Below, one piece after another: positions 43,572 to 52,859 of a stretch of 64,000 bases of DNA. The notes below the pieces were generated by a model. It was not told the DNA's origin. It saw only the letters and a list, made by a program, of their open reading frames with translations, and searched no databases. Source of the stretch: Amycolatopsis sp. CA-126428 (GTDB taxonomy: Bacteria > Actinomycetota > Actinomycetes > Mycobacteriales > Pseudonocardiaceae); NCBI RefSeq assembly GCF_002904335.1, contig NZ_PPHF01000030.1:372001-436000 (forward strand), read 5' to 3'. Each line of letters starts with the position of its first letter. Position 1 is the first letter of the stretch. Both the position numbers and the translations under genes were made by a program.

Positions 43572-44897
43572 ATGGCGCTCACGGCAGTGGAGATCGCGGC
43601 CTCCGTCCGGGCCGGGAAGCTCGATCCGGTGGAGGTCACCGAAGAGGCCCTGGAGCGGATCGCCGCGGCGGACGGCGTCATCGGCGCCTTCCGCCGGGTG
43701 CGCGCCGAGGAGGCGGTGAAGGAAGCCGCGGAGGTCGCCGCGCGACCTGATCTCGCGTCGCTGCCGCTGGCCGGGGTGCCGGTCGCCGTCAAGGACGTCA
43801 CGGAGCTGGCCGGCGAGTACGCGTCGCACGGTTCGCTGGCGGGATCGTCCACGCGAGCCGACGCGGACGGCGTGATCGTGACGCGGCTGCGCGCGGCGGG
43901 CGCGGTGATCGTGGGGCTGACGCGGGTGCCGGAGCTGTGCATCTGGCCGATGAGCGACACCCCGGACGGCATCGCCCGCAACCCCTGGGAACCGACGTAC
44001 GCGGCGGGCGGATCGTCGGGCGGCAGCGCGGCGGCGGTGGCGGCCGGCCTGGTCCCGCTGGCCCACGGCACGGACGGCATGGGCTCGGTCCGCCTGCCGG
44101 CGGCGATGTGCGGCCTGGTGGGGTTGAAGCCGGGCGCGGACCTGCTGGCCGAGGGTGGCTGGTTCGGCATGTCGGTGCACGGCCCCCTGGCCACGACGGT
44201 CGCCGACACGGCCCTGCTGGTCTCGGTGCTGGCTTCCGCTCCGGAGCTGGCCTCGGTGGCTTCGCCGTCGCCGGTCCGCATCGGCTTGTCGACGACGGTG
44301 CCGTTGCTGCACACCCCGGTCCCGAAGGAGCTGGTGGCGGCGGTTTCGACGGCGGCGGGCCACCTGGCGGCGGCCGGTCACGCGATCGCCCCGGCGGCCC
44401 CGCGCTACCCGGCGACGATGGTCCTGGGCATGACGGCCCGCTGGCTCGCGGGTCCGGCGGCCCAGGCCCGCGCTTTCGACGTGTCGCGGTTGCAGCGCCG
44501 GACGCGAGCCCACGTCCGCGCGGGACGGCTGGTCGAGCGGGCGGGCCTGATCCGGGAGAGCACGCGCGACCGGTGGGTTTCCCGGGCGGAGGAGTTCTTC
44601 GCGTCGCACGAGGTGCTGCTGACGCCGACGCTGTCGCACTGGCCGGTGAAGGCGGGCCGCTGGCACGAGAAGGGGTGGCCGGCGAACGTCCTGCCGTCGA
44701 CGCGCCTGGCGGGCTTCACGGGCCAGTGGAACTTCGCGGGCTACCCGGCGATCACGGTCCCGGCGGGCCGGTCGGCGGTGTCCGGGCTGCCGACTTCGGT
44801 GCAGCTCGTGGCGCGTCCGGGAGGGGAGTCACTGCTGCTGGGCTTGGCGGCCCAGCTGGAAGCGGCGAACCCCTGGCCCCGGACCGCGCGCAACTGA
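43572..44897 (+). CDS. Amidase (amidase-signature family)
   Basis: 441 residues from ATG 43572. The Ser-cisSer-Lys triad is visible: Lys74 in VAVKDV, Ser148 in AAGGSSGGSAA and nucleophile Ser172 in GTDGMGSVRLPA. Hydrolyses amides to acid and ammonia; too short and solitary to be GatA. The start follows a TAGGGT hexamer by 7 nt with no Shine-Dalgarno, pointing to a leaderless transcript. Confidence 0.9.
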   Translation: MALTAVEIAASVRAGKLDPVEVTEEALERIAAADGVIGAFRRVRAEEAVKEAAEVAARPDLASLPLAGVPVAVKDVTELAGEYASHGSLAGSSTRADADGVIVTRLRAAGAVIVGLTRVPELCIWPMSDTPDGIARNPWEPTYAAGGSSGGSAAAVAAGLVPLAHGTDGMGSVRLPAAMCGLVGLKPGADLLAEGGWFGMSVHGPLATTVADTALLVSVLASAPELASVASPSPVRIGLSTTVPLLHTPVPKELVAAVSTAAGHLAAAGHAIAPAAPRYPATMVLGMTARWLAGPAAQARAFDVSRLQRRTRAHVRAGRLVERAGLIRESTRDRWVSRAEEFFASHEVLLTPTLSHWPVKAGRWHEKGWPANVLPSTRLAGFTGQWNFAGYPAITVPAGRSAVSGLPTSVQLVARPGGESLLLGLAAQLEAANPWPRTARN

Positions 44898-44993
44898 AGC
44901 GCTCGAAGGCCACCTGGGGACAGGCGCTCAGGCGCCGCTGCCGGCGGCCCGGAACTGTCGGTGCTTGCCGGTAGCGTGGAAAACGGGGCCTGC

Positions 44994-46163
44994 TCAGTTG
45001 CCCGGCTTGCTCCCGGTCGGCGACAGCGGCTTCGCGCCACTGCCGTTCGAGCCGTTGCCGTTCGCCGGCTTGGTCGCCGGGCCGTTCGAGTTCGCCGGCT
45101 TGGCCGCCTGGGGCGCCGGCTTCGGGGCCGCGGCCGGCTTCGGGGCCGGCTTCGGCGCCGCCGCCTTGGGGGTGGTCGGCTGCACCACCGGAACGACCGG
45201 TGCCGCCGGCGTGGTCGCCGCGTCCGAGTCGCCGCCGACCAGCCGGGAAGCCTGCGGGATCACGGCCTCCTCCGGCAGGGTCGCCAGCTGCGTTTCGCTC
45301 CGGTTGAGGATGTCCTCCGCCATCGCCAGGCTCTTGCGCGCCTGCTCGCGGATCTCCGCCAGCCGCTCGACCTTCCGGTTGGCCACCGTCGTCCGCTGGG
45401 CCGCCTGCGTGGTCGCCTCGTCGAGCCGCCGCTTGGCCTCCGCGGTCGCCTCGTCGAGCCGGCGCTTCGCCTCCGCCGTGGCCTCCGCGAGCCGGCGCTC
45501 CGCCTGGTTCTTGCTCGCCGTGCGCTGGTCGGCGACGTGCTTCTCCAGCGCCGCCTTCTGGGCCGCCTGGGACGCCTCGAACTCGCGCTCGAGCTTCCGG
45601 CGCTTCCGCTCGGCCTCGTTGTCCAGCAGCTCGCGTCGCTGGGCCGCCTCGACCGTCAGCCGCTGGACCTCGGCGCGCGTCTCCGCCAGCGCGCTCTCGT
45701 GCTCCGTGTGCAGCAGGTCGGCCTGCTTGTCCAGTTCCTCGACCAGCCTCGTGTACCGCTCGCGCAGCTTCGTCGACGCCTCCGTCGAGGAGGCCCACGT
45801 CTTCTCCGCGGCCACCTCGGCGCGCTTGATGATCTCGTCGGCGCGGGCCTGCGCCAGCGTCACCGTGCGCTGCATCCGCTCGTCGAGGTCCTCGAGCCGC
45901 TCCGGCGGCTTCTTCAGCTCCTCGACGCGGGCTTCCAGCACCGCGACCTGCTGCCGGACGGACTCGACCTCGCGGGTCGCGGCGGCGGCCTGCGCGGCGG
46001 CGGCGTCGCGTTCGCTGAGCACCCGGCGCAGCTGGGCCTCGATGTGGTCGAGGTACTGGCGGACCTCGTTGCGGTCGAAGCCGTGCCAGGCCTGGGTGTA
46101 CTCACGACGAAGGGGGAGGAGGCCGTTGAGGGCGGTTGCGGCGGGGTCGCGCTCAGGAACCAT
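44994..46163 (-). CDS. DivIVA-like coiled-coil protein
   Basis: 389 residues from ATG 46163. The N-terminal DivIVA-type motif (LPLRREYTQAWHGFDRNEVRQYLDHIEAQLRRVL) is followed by ~260 residues of almost unbroken coiled coil. This includes an 11-residue repeat (RLAEATAEAKR, RLDEATAEAKR, RLDEATTQAAQ). The low-complexity Ala/Pro/Lys/Asn tail is about 90 residues. Such proteins mark poles and organise tip growth in actinobacteria; it is longer than Wag31 and more like accessory polarity proteins. Monocistronic. Confidence 0.85.
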   Translation of the reverse strand: MVPERDPAATALNGLLPLRREYTQAWHGFDRNEVRQYLDHIEAQLRRVLSERDAAAAQAAAATREVESVRQQVAVLEARVEELKKPPERLEDLDERMQRTVTLAQARADEIIKRAEVAAEKTWASSTEASTKLRERYTRLVEELDKQADLLHTEHESALAETRAEVQRLTVEAAQRRELLDNEAERKRRKLEREFEASQAAQKAALEKHVADQRTASKNQAERRLAEATAEAKRRLDEATAEAKRRLDEATTQAAQRTTVANRKVERLAEIREQARKSLAMAEDILNRSETQLATLPEEAVIPQASRLVGGDSDAATTPAAPVVPVVQPTTPKAAAPKPAPKPAAAPKPAPQAAKPANSNGPATKPANGNGSNGSGAKPLSPTGSKPGN

Positions 46164-46361
46164 GGGCCCGACCGTACCCGGGCACTCGCCGCCTCCGCCT
46201 TCCGGCTTGACGAATCACCAACACGTGTCGCCGTGTCGCCGGAACGGCCTCACCCCGGAAACGCAGAGTGAGGCTTGTTCAGCCGTCGGCCGCCGCATGA
46301 CATCCGTGCTGCGTGGCGGCCTGCGCGCGGGGCGCGGCGGCCTGACCGGAATAAGCCTCAG

Positions 46362-48356
46362 TTACCAGTGGAAGCCGCGGGAGAGCCGGGCCAGCGCCAT
46401 CGCCGCGCGCGAGAGGTGTTTCTCGCCACGTCCGATCTTGAGTTCGCCCGAACCGCCCGCGGCGGTCGAATCCGGGAAGATCCGGAAACCCTGGTACGCG
46501 ATCGCGTCGGTGAGCCCGGGCGTGAGCGTGTAGGCCAGCCCGATCGCCTGCCCGGCCGGGGTGCCGATGTGCTTCGGCCGTTCGACGAGCGCCGTCATCA
46601 CCATGTCCGCGGCCTGCTCCGGCGACTTCGTCGGGAACGCGTCGTAGATCTTTGTCGGCCGGATCATCGGGGTGCGCACCAGCGGCATGTGGATGGTGGT
46701 GAAGGTGATCCCGTCGCCGTGCGTCTCGGTCGCGGCGATCCGCGAGAAGTAGTCCAGCGCCGCCTTCGACGCCGCGTACGCCGAGAAGCGCGGCGCGATG
46801 CCCTGCACGCCGATCGACGACACGTTCACGATGTGCCCGAACTTCCGCTCCGACATGTGCGGCAGCACCGCGAGGATCAGCCGCACCGCACCGAAGTAGT
46901 TGATGGCCATCGCGCGCTCGTAGTCGTGCATCCGGTCGTAGGACAGCTTGATCGACCGGCGGATCGACCGGCCGGCGTTGTTCACCAGCATGTCGATCCG
47001 GCCGTGCTCGGCCAGCATCGCGTCGACGGCCTTGCGCACCGAGTCCTCGTCGGTCAGGTCGGCCGGGTACACCGACGCCGTGCCGCCGGCGGCGACGATC
47101 TCGTCGCGGACCTCTTCCAGCTCGTGCTGCCGGCGCGCGACGAGCAGCGGGACACCACCTGCGGCCGCCACCTTCAAGGCCGTCGCGCGGCCGATGCCCG
47201 AGGACGCGCCGGTGATGATCACGCGGCGGCCGTCGAGTTCGCCGCGGGGGCCGTGCTTGCGCGCGCGGAAGGGGTCGAGGTGCTCGCGCCAGTAGCGCCA
47301 CAGCGTGGGCGCGTAGTCCTCCAGCCGGGGGACCTCCACGGTGCCGGCCAGTGCCTTGCGCGTCTCGGCCGAGGAGAACACCGACGGGAACGCCATCGTG
47401 TCCAGCAGCACCGGCGGGATGCCGAACCGCTCCATGACGGCGTCGCGCGCGATGGTGACGCCGGGGATGTGCTCGGTCAGCTTGACCAGCCCGACGATCC
47501 GCTTCGAAATGCCTTCGCCCAGCTGCACGGTGATCGTCGGCGCGCCCGCGGCCCGCGCGAAGGCGTTGTACACCGAAACGACCGGCTGCGGCTCGGGGTT
47601 GACCAGGTGGAAGGCGTGGCCGTCGAGACCGGGCTTGACCACCAGCTCCAGCAGCGCCTTGGCGACGTAGTCGACCGGCACGATGTTGGTGTCGCCGAGG
47701 TCCGGGCCGACGATCGGCAGCACGTCGGGCAGCCCGGCGAGCCGGTTGATCGCGGGGAAGAGGTAGTACGGACCGTCGATCTTGTCCATTTCGCCGGTCT
47801 CGGAGTGCCCGACGACGACGGCGGGCCGGTACACCCGCCACGGCACCTCGTCCTGCTCGCGGACGATCTTCTCGGCTTCGAACTTGGTCCGGTGGTACGG
47901 CGTGACCAGCCGCTGCCCGGCGTCGAACATCTCCTCGGTGAACACGCCTTCGTGGTCGCCGGCGACGGCGACCGACGACACGTGGTGCAGGCAGCCCGCG
48001 CGCAGGTCCGCGGCGAGGTCGACGACGGCCCGCGTGCCGTCCACATTGGCCTTGATGCTGGCTTCGTCGTCGGCGGTGAGGTCGTAGAGCGCGGCGAGGT
48101 GGACGATGTGGTCGACGCTCCCGCGCAGCTCCTCACGGTCGGTCTCGGACACGCCGAGCAGCGGCTCGCCGAGGTCGCCGGTGATCAGCGTGACGCGGTC
48201 GGAGTGCGGCCACTGGTCGACCAGCGCGGCCAGCTTGGCCCGCGAGGACGCGCGCACGACGAGCGCGACGCGGTCGTCGTCGGGGCGGGAGAGCAGCAGC
48301 CGGGTGAAGTGACGCCCGATCAGTCCGGTCGCGCCGGTCACCAAGAACGTCGCCAT
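46362..48356 (-). CDS. Two-domain SDR, fatty acyl-CoA reductase-like (AcrA1 type)
   Basis: 664 residues from ATG 48356. Residues ~1-365 form an extended SDR/male-sterility-like domain (VTGATGLIGRHF NAD(P) motif, YHRTKFEAE active site). Residues ~375-600 form a classical SDR (ITGASSGIGRATA, NNAG, SAYAASKAALD active site). This tandem layout matches mycobacterial AcrA1 (Rv3391), an acyl-CoA/aldehyde reductase of wax or lipid metabolism. Role in storage lipid or cell-envelope alcohol formation is inferred. Confidence 0.8.
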   Translation of the reverse strand: MATFLVTGATGLIGRHFTRLLLSRPDDDRVALVVRASSRAKLAALVDQWPHSDRVTLITGDLGEPLLGVSETDREELRGSVDHIVHLAALYDLTADDEASIKANVDGTRAVVDLAADLRAGCLHHVSSVAVAGDHEGVFTEEMFDAGQRLVTPYHRTKFEAEKIVREQDEVPWRVYRPAVVVGHSETGEMDKIDGPYYLFPAINRLAGLPDVLPIVGPDLGDTNIVPVDYVAKALLELVVKPGLDGHAFHLVNPEPQPVVSVYNAFARAAGAPTITVQLGEGISKRIVGLVKLTEHIPGVTIARDAVMERFGIPPVLLDTMAFPSVFSSAETRKALAGTVEVPRLEDYAPTLWRYWREHLDPFRARKHGPRGELDGRRVIITGASSGIGRATALKVAAAGGVPLLVARRQHELEEVRDEIVAAGGTASVYPADLTDEDSVRKAVDAMLAEHGRIDMLVNNAGRSIRRSIKLSYDRMHDYERAMAINYFGAVRLILAVLPHMSERKFGHIVNVSSIGVQGIAPRFSAYAASKAALDYFSRIAATETHGDGITFTTIHMPLVRTPMIRPTKIYDAFPTKSPEQAADMVMTALVERPKHIGTPAGQAIGLAYTLTPGLTDAIAYQGFRIFPDSTAAGGSGELKIGRGEKHLSRAAMALARLSRGFHW

Positions 48357-48458
48357 TGTCTTCACACCTCTCGCCGCCACAGCCCTGACCCTGGGCATTC
48401 TGCTGCATGGCGACGGACAGGACCACCGTTTCTAAACGTGATGTTACCCACGAGTAAC

Positions 48459-49283
48459 TTAGACCGGGTCGGCGATGACGACGCGGTTCTCCTCGTAGCC
48501 GTCCGATCCGCCGACCCAGCGGCCGCCGCACGTCACCAGCACCACGCGGTGCGGGCCGGACGGGCCGAACAGGTAGTCGGCGCGCGCCGCCAGGTCGCTC
48601 TTGTGCACGGTGACCAGCTGCGAGATCCGGTATCGCCACGTCTTGCCCGCACTGTCCACAATGGTCACGTCGGTGCCGATCCGTTCGGCCCACAGCTCGG
48701 CGAACGGCCCGGTCGCGCCCCGCCAGTTCACGTGGCCGGCGAACACGCTCGCGCCGCCGGCCGCGTCGAGTGCCGCGCCCCACCACGCCGCCTGCCCGAG
48801 GTTCGCGGGGACCGGCAGTTCGCCGCCCGGGCCGAGGTTCTGGCGCACCAGCGTCGCCGTCCCGCCGCCGGGCAGCCGCACGGTGCCCGGCGGCTGCGGT
48901 GGCGGGGACGGCGGTGCCCCCGGTGACGAGGGTGACGACGGCGTCTGCGCGGCCGGAGCGGCCGGGGTCGCGGAAGCGGTGGCCGTCGGGGACGGGGACG
49001 GCACCGGCGCCGCGGCTCCGGCCGCGCCCGAGGCGGGCAGGGCCGTGCCGGTCACGACGGTCATGGGTGACGCGGCGACCACGTCGGGGCCGAACTGCAC
49101 CGCGAGCACCGTCGCCGCGCCCAGGGCGAAGCCGGCGAGCAGCCGGCCCCGCCCGCGCTGGGGCGCGGGCGGATCCCAGCGGCCGCCCGGTTGCTCGTCG
49201 TCGACGGCCGCCCAGCCGGTGCCGCGGTGCCATTCGTCGACGAACCAGTCGTCACCCCGCCAGTCGCCGCCGTGGTTCGCCAC
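48459..49283 (-). CDS. Class F-type sortase
   Basis: 274 residues from GTG 49283. Short cytoplasmic N-terminus, one membrane helix (~48-70), a Ser/Pro-rich linker (~90-135) and the sortase barrel with His184 in FAGHVNW, Cys252 in VLVTCGG and Arg267 in ENRVV, the transpeptidase triad. It begins 4 nt after the stop of the CnaB surface protein gene, so the two form an operon and the protein is the likely substrate. Confidence 0.88.
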   Translation of the reverse strand: MANHGGDWRGDDWFVDEWHRGTGWAAVDDEQPGGRWDPPAPQRGRGRLLAGFALGAATVLAVQFGPDVVAASPMTVVTGTALPASGAAGAAAPVPSPSPTATASATPAAPAAQTPSSPSSPGAPPSPPPQPPGTVRLPGGGTATLVRQNLGPGGELPVPANLGQAAWWGAALDAAGGASVFAGHVNWRGATGPFAELWAERIGTDVTIVDSAGKTWRYRISQLVTVHKSDLAARADYLFGPSGPHRVVLVTCGGRWVGGSDGYEENRVVIADPV

Positions 49284-49287
49284 GCCG

Positions 49288-50760
49288 TTACCGCCGGGAC
49301 GCCCGCCGCGCGGCGACGCCGATCAGCCCGGCCGCCAGCAGCACGAGCAGGCCGAGCCCGGCCAGGCCCGGCCCGGAGTAGCTCGTCTCGACGACCCCGT
49401 GGGCCTGCGCGACCGGCTGGTCGCCGGCCGGGATCGCGCGCGGGACTTCGTTCGGCTTGTTCGTCAAGGTCAGCGCGAGTGTCTCGCCCGGCTGCACGGT
49501 GCCGCACGCCGACGGCGGGTTCTGCGGGTCGTAGGCGTTCGTGTACCCCGGCGGCGGGCTCGCCTCGACGACGCAGATGTCCTGCGGGGCGCGGAGGTTC
49601 TCGACCGTCACGCCGCCGGTCTTGCCGTCGGTGGTGACGACCGCGGGCTTGCCGTCGGCCCCGGTGAGCGGCTTGCCGTCCTGGCCGAGTGCCGCGGACG
49701 TCTTGTCCTTGCCGGTGATCCGCAGGACCGCACCGCCGACGCCGGCGCCGGTGTTCGCGTCCGTCTTGGTCACCTGGACCTTGCCGGGCTTGGCGACGTT
49801 GACGACGCCCTGGGCGGTCAGTTCCTTCTCGCCGCCGGTGGAGACCACCCGCTGCTTCCCGGTGTCGATCGGCAGCCGGACGTAGGGCCGGTCGGCCGGC
49901 GCGGTCAGCGAGGCCACCAGCTTCGGCTGGTCGCCGGTCGGAGTCAGCTTCACGCGCACGGTGCCGTCGGCGCCCGTCTTGAGCGTGACGTCCTTCGCGG
50001 CGGCCTGCGGGCTCGAGTTCCCGGCGGCGCTGTCCGCCGTCCCGTCGCCGAGGGTGGCGGCGGTCGCCGTCAGCTTCACCGCGACGCCCGGGATGCCCTT
50101 GCCCTCGGCGTTCTTCACGGTCGTGGTCCACTCGGCCGCTTCGCCGAGGTGCTGGTCGCCCTTCGGCGTGGTCATCGAAGCGGTCCACGGCCCGCGGTTG
50201 GCTTCGGCGTCCGCCTTCAGCCGCTTGACGGCGTCGGCCGCGGCCTCCAGGTGGTTGTCGGGGTTCTGCATGTACTTGAGGTGCCCGTCCGCGTCGTAGG
50301 CGATCTTGTCGGCGGGCAGGTCCACGTTCTTGTCGGCCTCGGTGCGCGGCGCCGCGGTCCACGAGTGCAGCAGGTGCGCGAGCGCGATGGCTTCGTTCTG
50401 GTCCTTGGTGTCGCCGTAGCGCAGCAGCAGGTACGAGATGTTCGCGGCGTCCTCGGCGGGCAGCTTCGTGCCCCACTTCGTGAGCAGTTCGTCGCCGGGC
50501 TTGTACTGCTCGTCGGTGTCCGGCGCCTTGAGCATGAAGCTCACGCAGAACACCTGCTGCCCGCCGACGACGTACGACCCCAGCCAGACCGTTTTCTCAT
50601 CGTGGTTGTCCTGGCCCCCGACGTGGGCCCCGAGGCCTTCCTGGACCGCGGCCGAGGCGGCAGGCGCGCCGGCCGTCACGGAAAGGGTGCCGAGCAGGGC
50701 CGCGGCGACGAGACCGGTGAGCGCGCGAAGACCCGCGCGCGGGCGTGTTGACCACCCCAT
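49288..50760 (-). CDS. Secreted CnaB/SpaA-type surface protein
   Basis: 490 residues from ATG 50760 (AAGGAG 11 nt upstream). A signal peptide (~1-38) precedes a Cys-containing domain (FCVSFMLKAP) that resembles thioester domains but lacks the TQ element. Ig-like repeats and a CnaB domain follow, with isopeptide candidates Lys in VQVTKTD, Glu in CVVEASPPPGY and Asn in LTLTNKP. The C-terminus is a hydrophobic helix plus Arg tail, as in sorted proteins, but no LPxTG or LAxTG precedes it (...VVETSYSGPGLAG). It may be a non-canonical sortase substrate or simply membrane anchored. Confidence 0.85.
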   Translation of the reverse strand: MGWSTRPRAGLRALTGLVAAALLGTLSVTAGAPAASAAVQEGLGAHVGGQDNHDEKTVWLGSYVVGGQQVFCVSFMLKAPDTDEQYKPGDELLTKWGTKLPAEDAANISYLLLRYGDTKDQNEAIALAHLLHSWTAAPRTEADKNVDLPADKIAYDADGHLKYMQNPDNHLEAAADAVKRLKADAEANRGPWTASMTTPKGDQHLGEAAEWTTTVKNAEGKGIPGVAVKLTATAATLGDGTADSAAGNSSPQAAAKDVTLKTGADGTVRVKLTPTGDQPKLVASLTAPADRPYVRLPIDTGKQRVVSTGGEKELTAQGVVNVAKPGKVQVTKTDANTGAGVGGAVLRITGKDKTSAALGQDGKPLTGADGKPAVVTTDGKTGGVTVENLRAPQDICVVEASPPPGYTNAYDPQNPPSACGTVQPGETLALTLTNKPNEVPRAIPAGDQPVAQAHGVVETSYSGPGLAGLGLLVLLAAGLIGVAARRASRR

Positions 50761-51078
50761 GGTGTCAATGCTCCTTCGGTTGACGCGCGGCAGCGCCCGG
50801 CGTCTCTGCAGGTCACACGACTGATCAAGTCCCCGACACGCGTTCGGTGAACATCCGAGCACGCGAGGTGAGCGTTGCGTCAAGCGGAGAAACTGTGTAC
50901 CGCTCTTCGGGTGGCTGTCGCCGAACGGTCGTGTCGTCCCCTCGCTTACCGTGTCGTCGGCGGCCGGGGGACGGCCGTCGAGTAAAGTCGTCTTTACTCG
51001 ACGGGAACCGCTCGTCCCCGGCGGTCGTTGAACCCGATGCAGCGATGATCCACGAAGCAGCAGATCCAGGAGGATCAG
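50761..51078. other. Intergenic region between divergent envelope genes
   Basis: 318 nt. Its main content is the palindrome at 50975-51004 near the YccA-like gene; the part next to the surface protein gene shows no clear promoter. Confidence 0.4.
50975..51004. promoter_or_regulatory. AT-rich-centred perfect palindrome upstream of the YccA-like gene
   Basis: 13-nt arms CCGTCGAGTAAAG (50975-50987) and its complement (50992-51004) around TCGT, 74 nt before the GTG start. Unusually AT-rich for this DNA. Candidate operator; could also end transcription. Confidence 0.5.
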
Positions 51079-51912
51079 GTGCGTTCCAGTAGCAACCCGG
51101 CGTTCCGCAACCTGCCCGGCGGCGGAACCCAGACTTACGGGCAGTACGGGCCCCCGGTGGGCTTCAACCAACCCCAGGGCGGCGTGCCCGGTTACGGCCC
51201 CGGCCGCGCGACCGCCGGCGAGGGCGACCGCCCGATGACCGTCGACGACGTCGTCGTCAAGACGGGCATGTCCCTCGGCGTCGCGCTGCTCGTCGGGGTG
51301 ATCACGGGCATCTGGGCGCAGGTCCAGATCACCGAGACCGGCCGGATCTCCGGCGCGCTCCTCGGCGCGATGCTCGCCGGCCTGATCGTCGGGCTCGTCA
51401 TCTCGCTGGTGATCATCTTCCGCCAGAAGCCCAGCGGCGCGCTGACGCTGACGTACTCGGCGGCCGAAGGGCTGTTCCTCGGTGCGCTGAGCGGCGTGTT
51501 CGAGGCGATCTACCCGGGCATCGCGCTGCAGGCGATCATCGGTACCGCGGGCGTCTTCATCGGCATGCTGGTGGTCTACAAGACCGGCGCGGTCAAGGTC
51601 ACGCCCAAGCTGACCAAGTGGATCGTCGGCGCGGCCGTCGGCGTCGCGATCCTGATGCTGTTCAACCTGATCAGCGCGCTGGCCTTCGGCTTCAACCCGC
51701 TGCGCGACGGCGGTCCGCTCGCCATCGTGTTCAGCCTCGTCTGCATCGGCATCGCGGCCTTCAGCTTCCTGCTCGACTTCGACCAGGCCGACCGGATGAT
51801 CCGCGAGGGCATGCCGTCGAAGTGGGCTTGGTACACCGCGTTCGGCCTCATGACGACGCTGGTCTGGCTGTACCTCGAGATCCTGCGGTTGCTTTCGTAC
51901 TTCCGTGAGTAA
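51079..51912 (+). CDS. Bax inhibitor-1/YccA family membrane protein
   Basis: 277 residues from GTG 51079 with a perfect AGGAGG 5 nt upstream. A ~50-residue Gly/Pro/Gln-rich cytoplasmic head precedes seven membrane helices in YccA style (TYSAAEGLFLGALSG, GFNPLRDGGPLAIVFSL, LLDFDQADRMIREGMPSKWAWYTAFGL). BI-1 relatives are implicated in ion leak and FtsH-related membrane quality control; the bacterial role is still vague. Confidence 0.9.
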   Translation: MRSSSNPAFRNLPGGGTQTYGQYGPPVGFNQPQGGVPGYGPGRATAGEGDRPMTVDDVVVKTGMSLGVALLVGVITGIWAQVQITETGRISGALLGAMLAGLIVGLVISLVIIFRQKPSGALTLTYSAAEGLFLGALSGVFEAIYPGIALQAIIGTAGVFIGMLVVYKTGAVKVTPKLTKWIVGAAVGVAILMLFNLISALAFGFNPLRDGGPLAIVFSLVCIGIAAFSFLLDFDQADRMIREGMPSKWAWYTAFGLMTTLVWLYLEILRLLSYFRE

Positions 51913-51934
51913 TCTGGCTCACAGTTCCGCAGTG

Positions 51935-51965
51935 AAGGCGCTCCGTAACCGGCGGGGCGCCTTTT
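51935..51965 (+). terminator. Intrinsic terminator after the YccA-like gene
   Basis: AAGGCGC (51935-51941) pairs with GCGCCTT (51957-51963), followed by a TTTT run; 23 nt after the stop. Confidence 0.7.
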
Positions 51966-52066
51966 CTGTGGGTGATTCGTGCATTCGCGGACCCCGCTGC
52001 GGGCGGCGATCACCCTGCGTGTTTGATGAGCCGGTCGGTTCTCATTTCACATGTGTGAGGTTCACA

Positions 52067-52798
52067 GTGAGCGTTCCCCCTCCGGCCCCCGGGGGCCAGC
52101 AGCCGGTGGGTCAGCCCGATCCGTATGGACCGCCTCCGGGTGGTCAGCCGCAGCAGCCGTACGGCCAGCCGGGCCAATACGGGCCGCCGCCGGGCCAGCC
52201 GGGCCAGTACGGCCCGCCGCCCGGCCAGTTCCCGCCCGGTCAGCAGGGGTTCCCGCCCCCGCCGCCGGCCCCGCCGAAGCGCTCGAAGGCCCTCGGCCTG
52301 ATCCTGGGCGGCATCGGCGCCGTCGTGGTGATCGCGCTGGTCATCTTCGGGATCGTCGCCTTCATGAAGTCGCCCGCCACCTCGAACGCCGGTGACTGCC
52401 TCACGATCACCGAGTTCACCCAGGGCGGTGACGACCCGGCGAAGGCCGACTGCAACGACCCGAAGGCGAACGTCAAGGTCGCCAAGAAGCTGGAGACCTC
52501 CTCCGAGAACTGCCCCGGCGGGTCCGACGCCGGCTACGACACCTACTCGGTCAGCGGCCGCAGCTCGTACAAGCTGTGCCTGATGATCAACGCGAAGCAG
52601 GGCGACTGCCTGGCGAACTTCACGTCGCAGACCAAGGGCTACCTGAAGGTCCCCTGCACCGACCCGACCAAGGACGGCGAGCTCGTCAAGGTCGTGACGG
52701 GCCAGGCCGACAAGAGCGTCTGCGAGGGCACCGACGCCACCCGCGTCGCGGTGTACCCGGAGCCGGCGACGACGATGTGCGTCAAGACGAACGAATAG
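52067..52798 (+). CDS. Pro/Gly-rich single-pass membrane protein with LppU-like domain
   Basis: 243 residues from GTG 52067. A cytoplasmic low-complexity head (~1-70, PYGQPGQYGPPPGQ repeats) is followed by one membrane helix (~76-99) and an extracellular domain with eight or so Cys residues (NAGDCLTI, KADCND, SENCPGG, YKLCLMI, GDCLANF, VPCTDP). That pattern resembles actinobacterial LppU/SCO3897-type proteins of unknown function, presumably with disulfides. Followed by a strong terminator. Confidence 0.7.
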   Translation: MSVPPPAPGGQQPVGQPDPYGPPPGGQPQQPYGQPGQYGPPPGQPGQYGPPPGQFPPGQQGFPPPPPAPPKRSKALGLILGGIGAVVVIALVIFGIVAFMKSPATSNAGDCLTITEFTQGGDDPAKADCNDPKANVKVAKKLETSSENCPGGSDAGYDTYSVSGRSSYKLCLMINAKQGDCLANFTSQTKGYLKVPCTDPTKDGELVKVVTGQADKSVCEGTDATRVAVYPEPATTMCVKTNE

Positions 52799-52807
52799 CC
52801 GTGATCT

Positions 52808-52848
52808 GAAGAAGGCCCCCTCGCCACACCGGCGAGGGGGCCTTCTTC
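52808..52848. terminator. Bidirectional terminator between LppU-like gene and thiolase
   Basis: Perfect 18-nt arms (52808-52825 and 52831-52848) with loop ACACC; the arms start GAAGAAGG and end CCTTCTTC, giving A/T-containing ends in both directions. Confidence 0.85.
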
Positions 52849-52859
52849 GCGTCGAGGGA

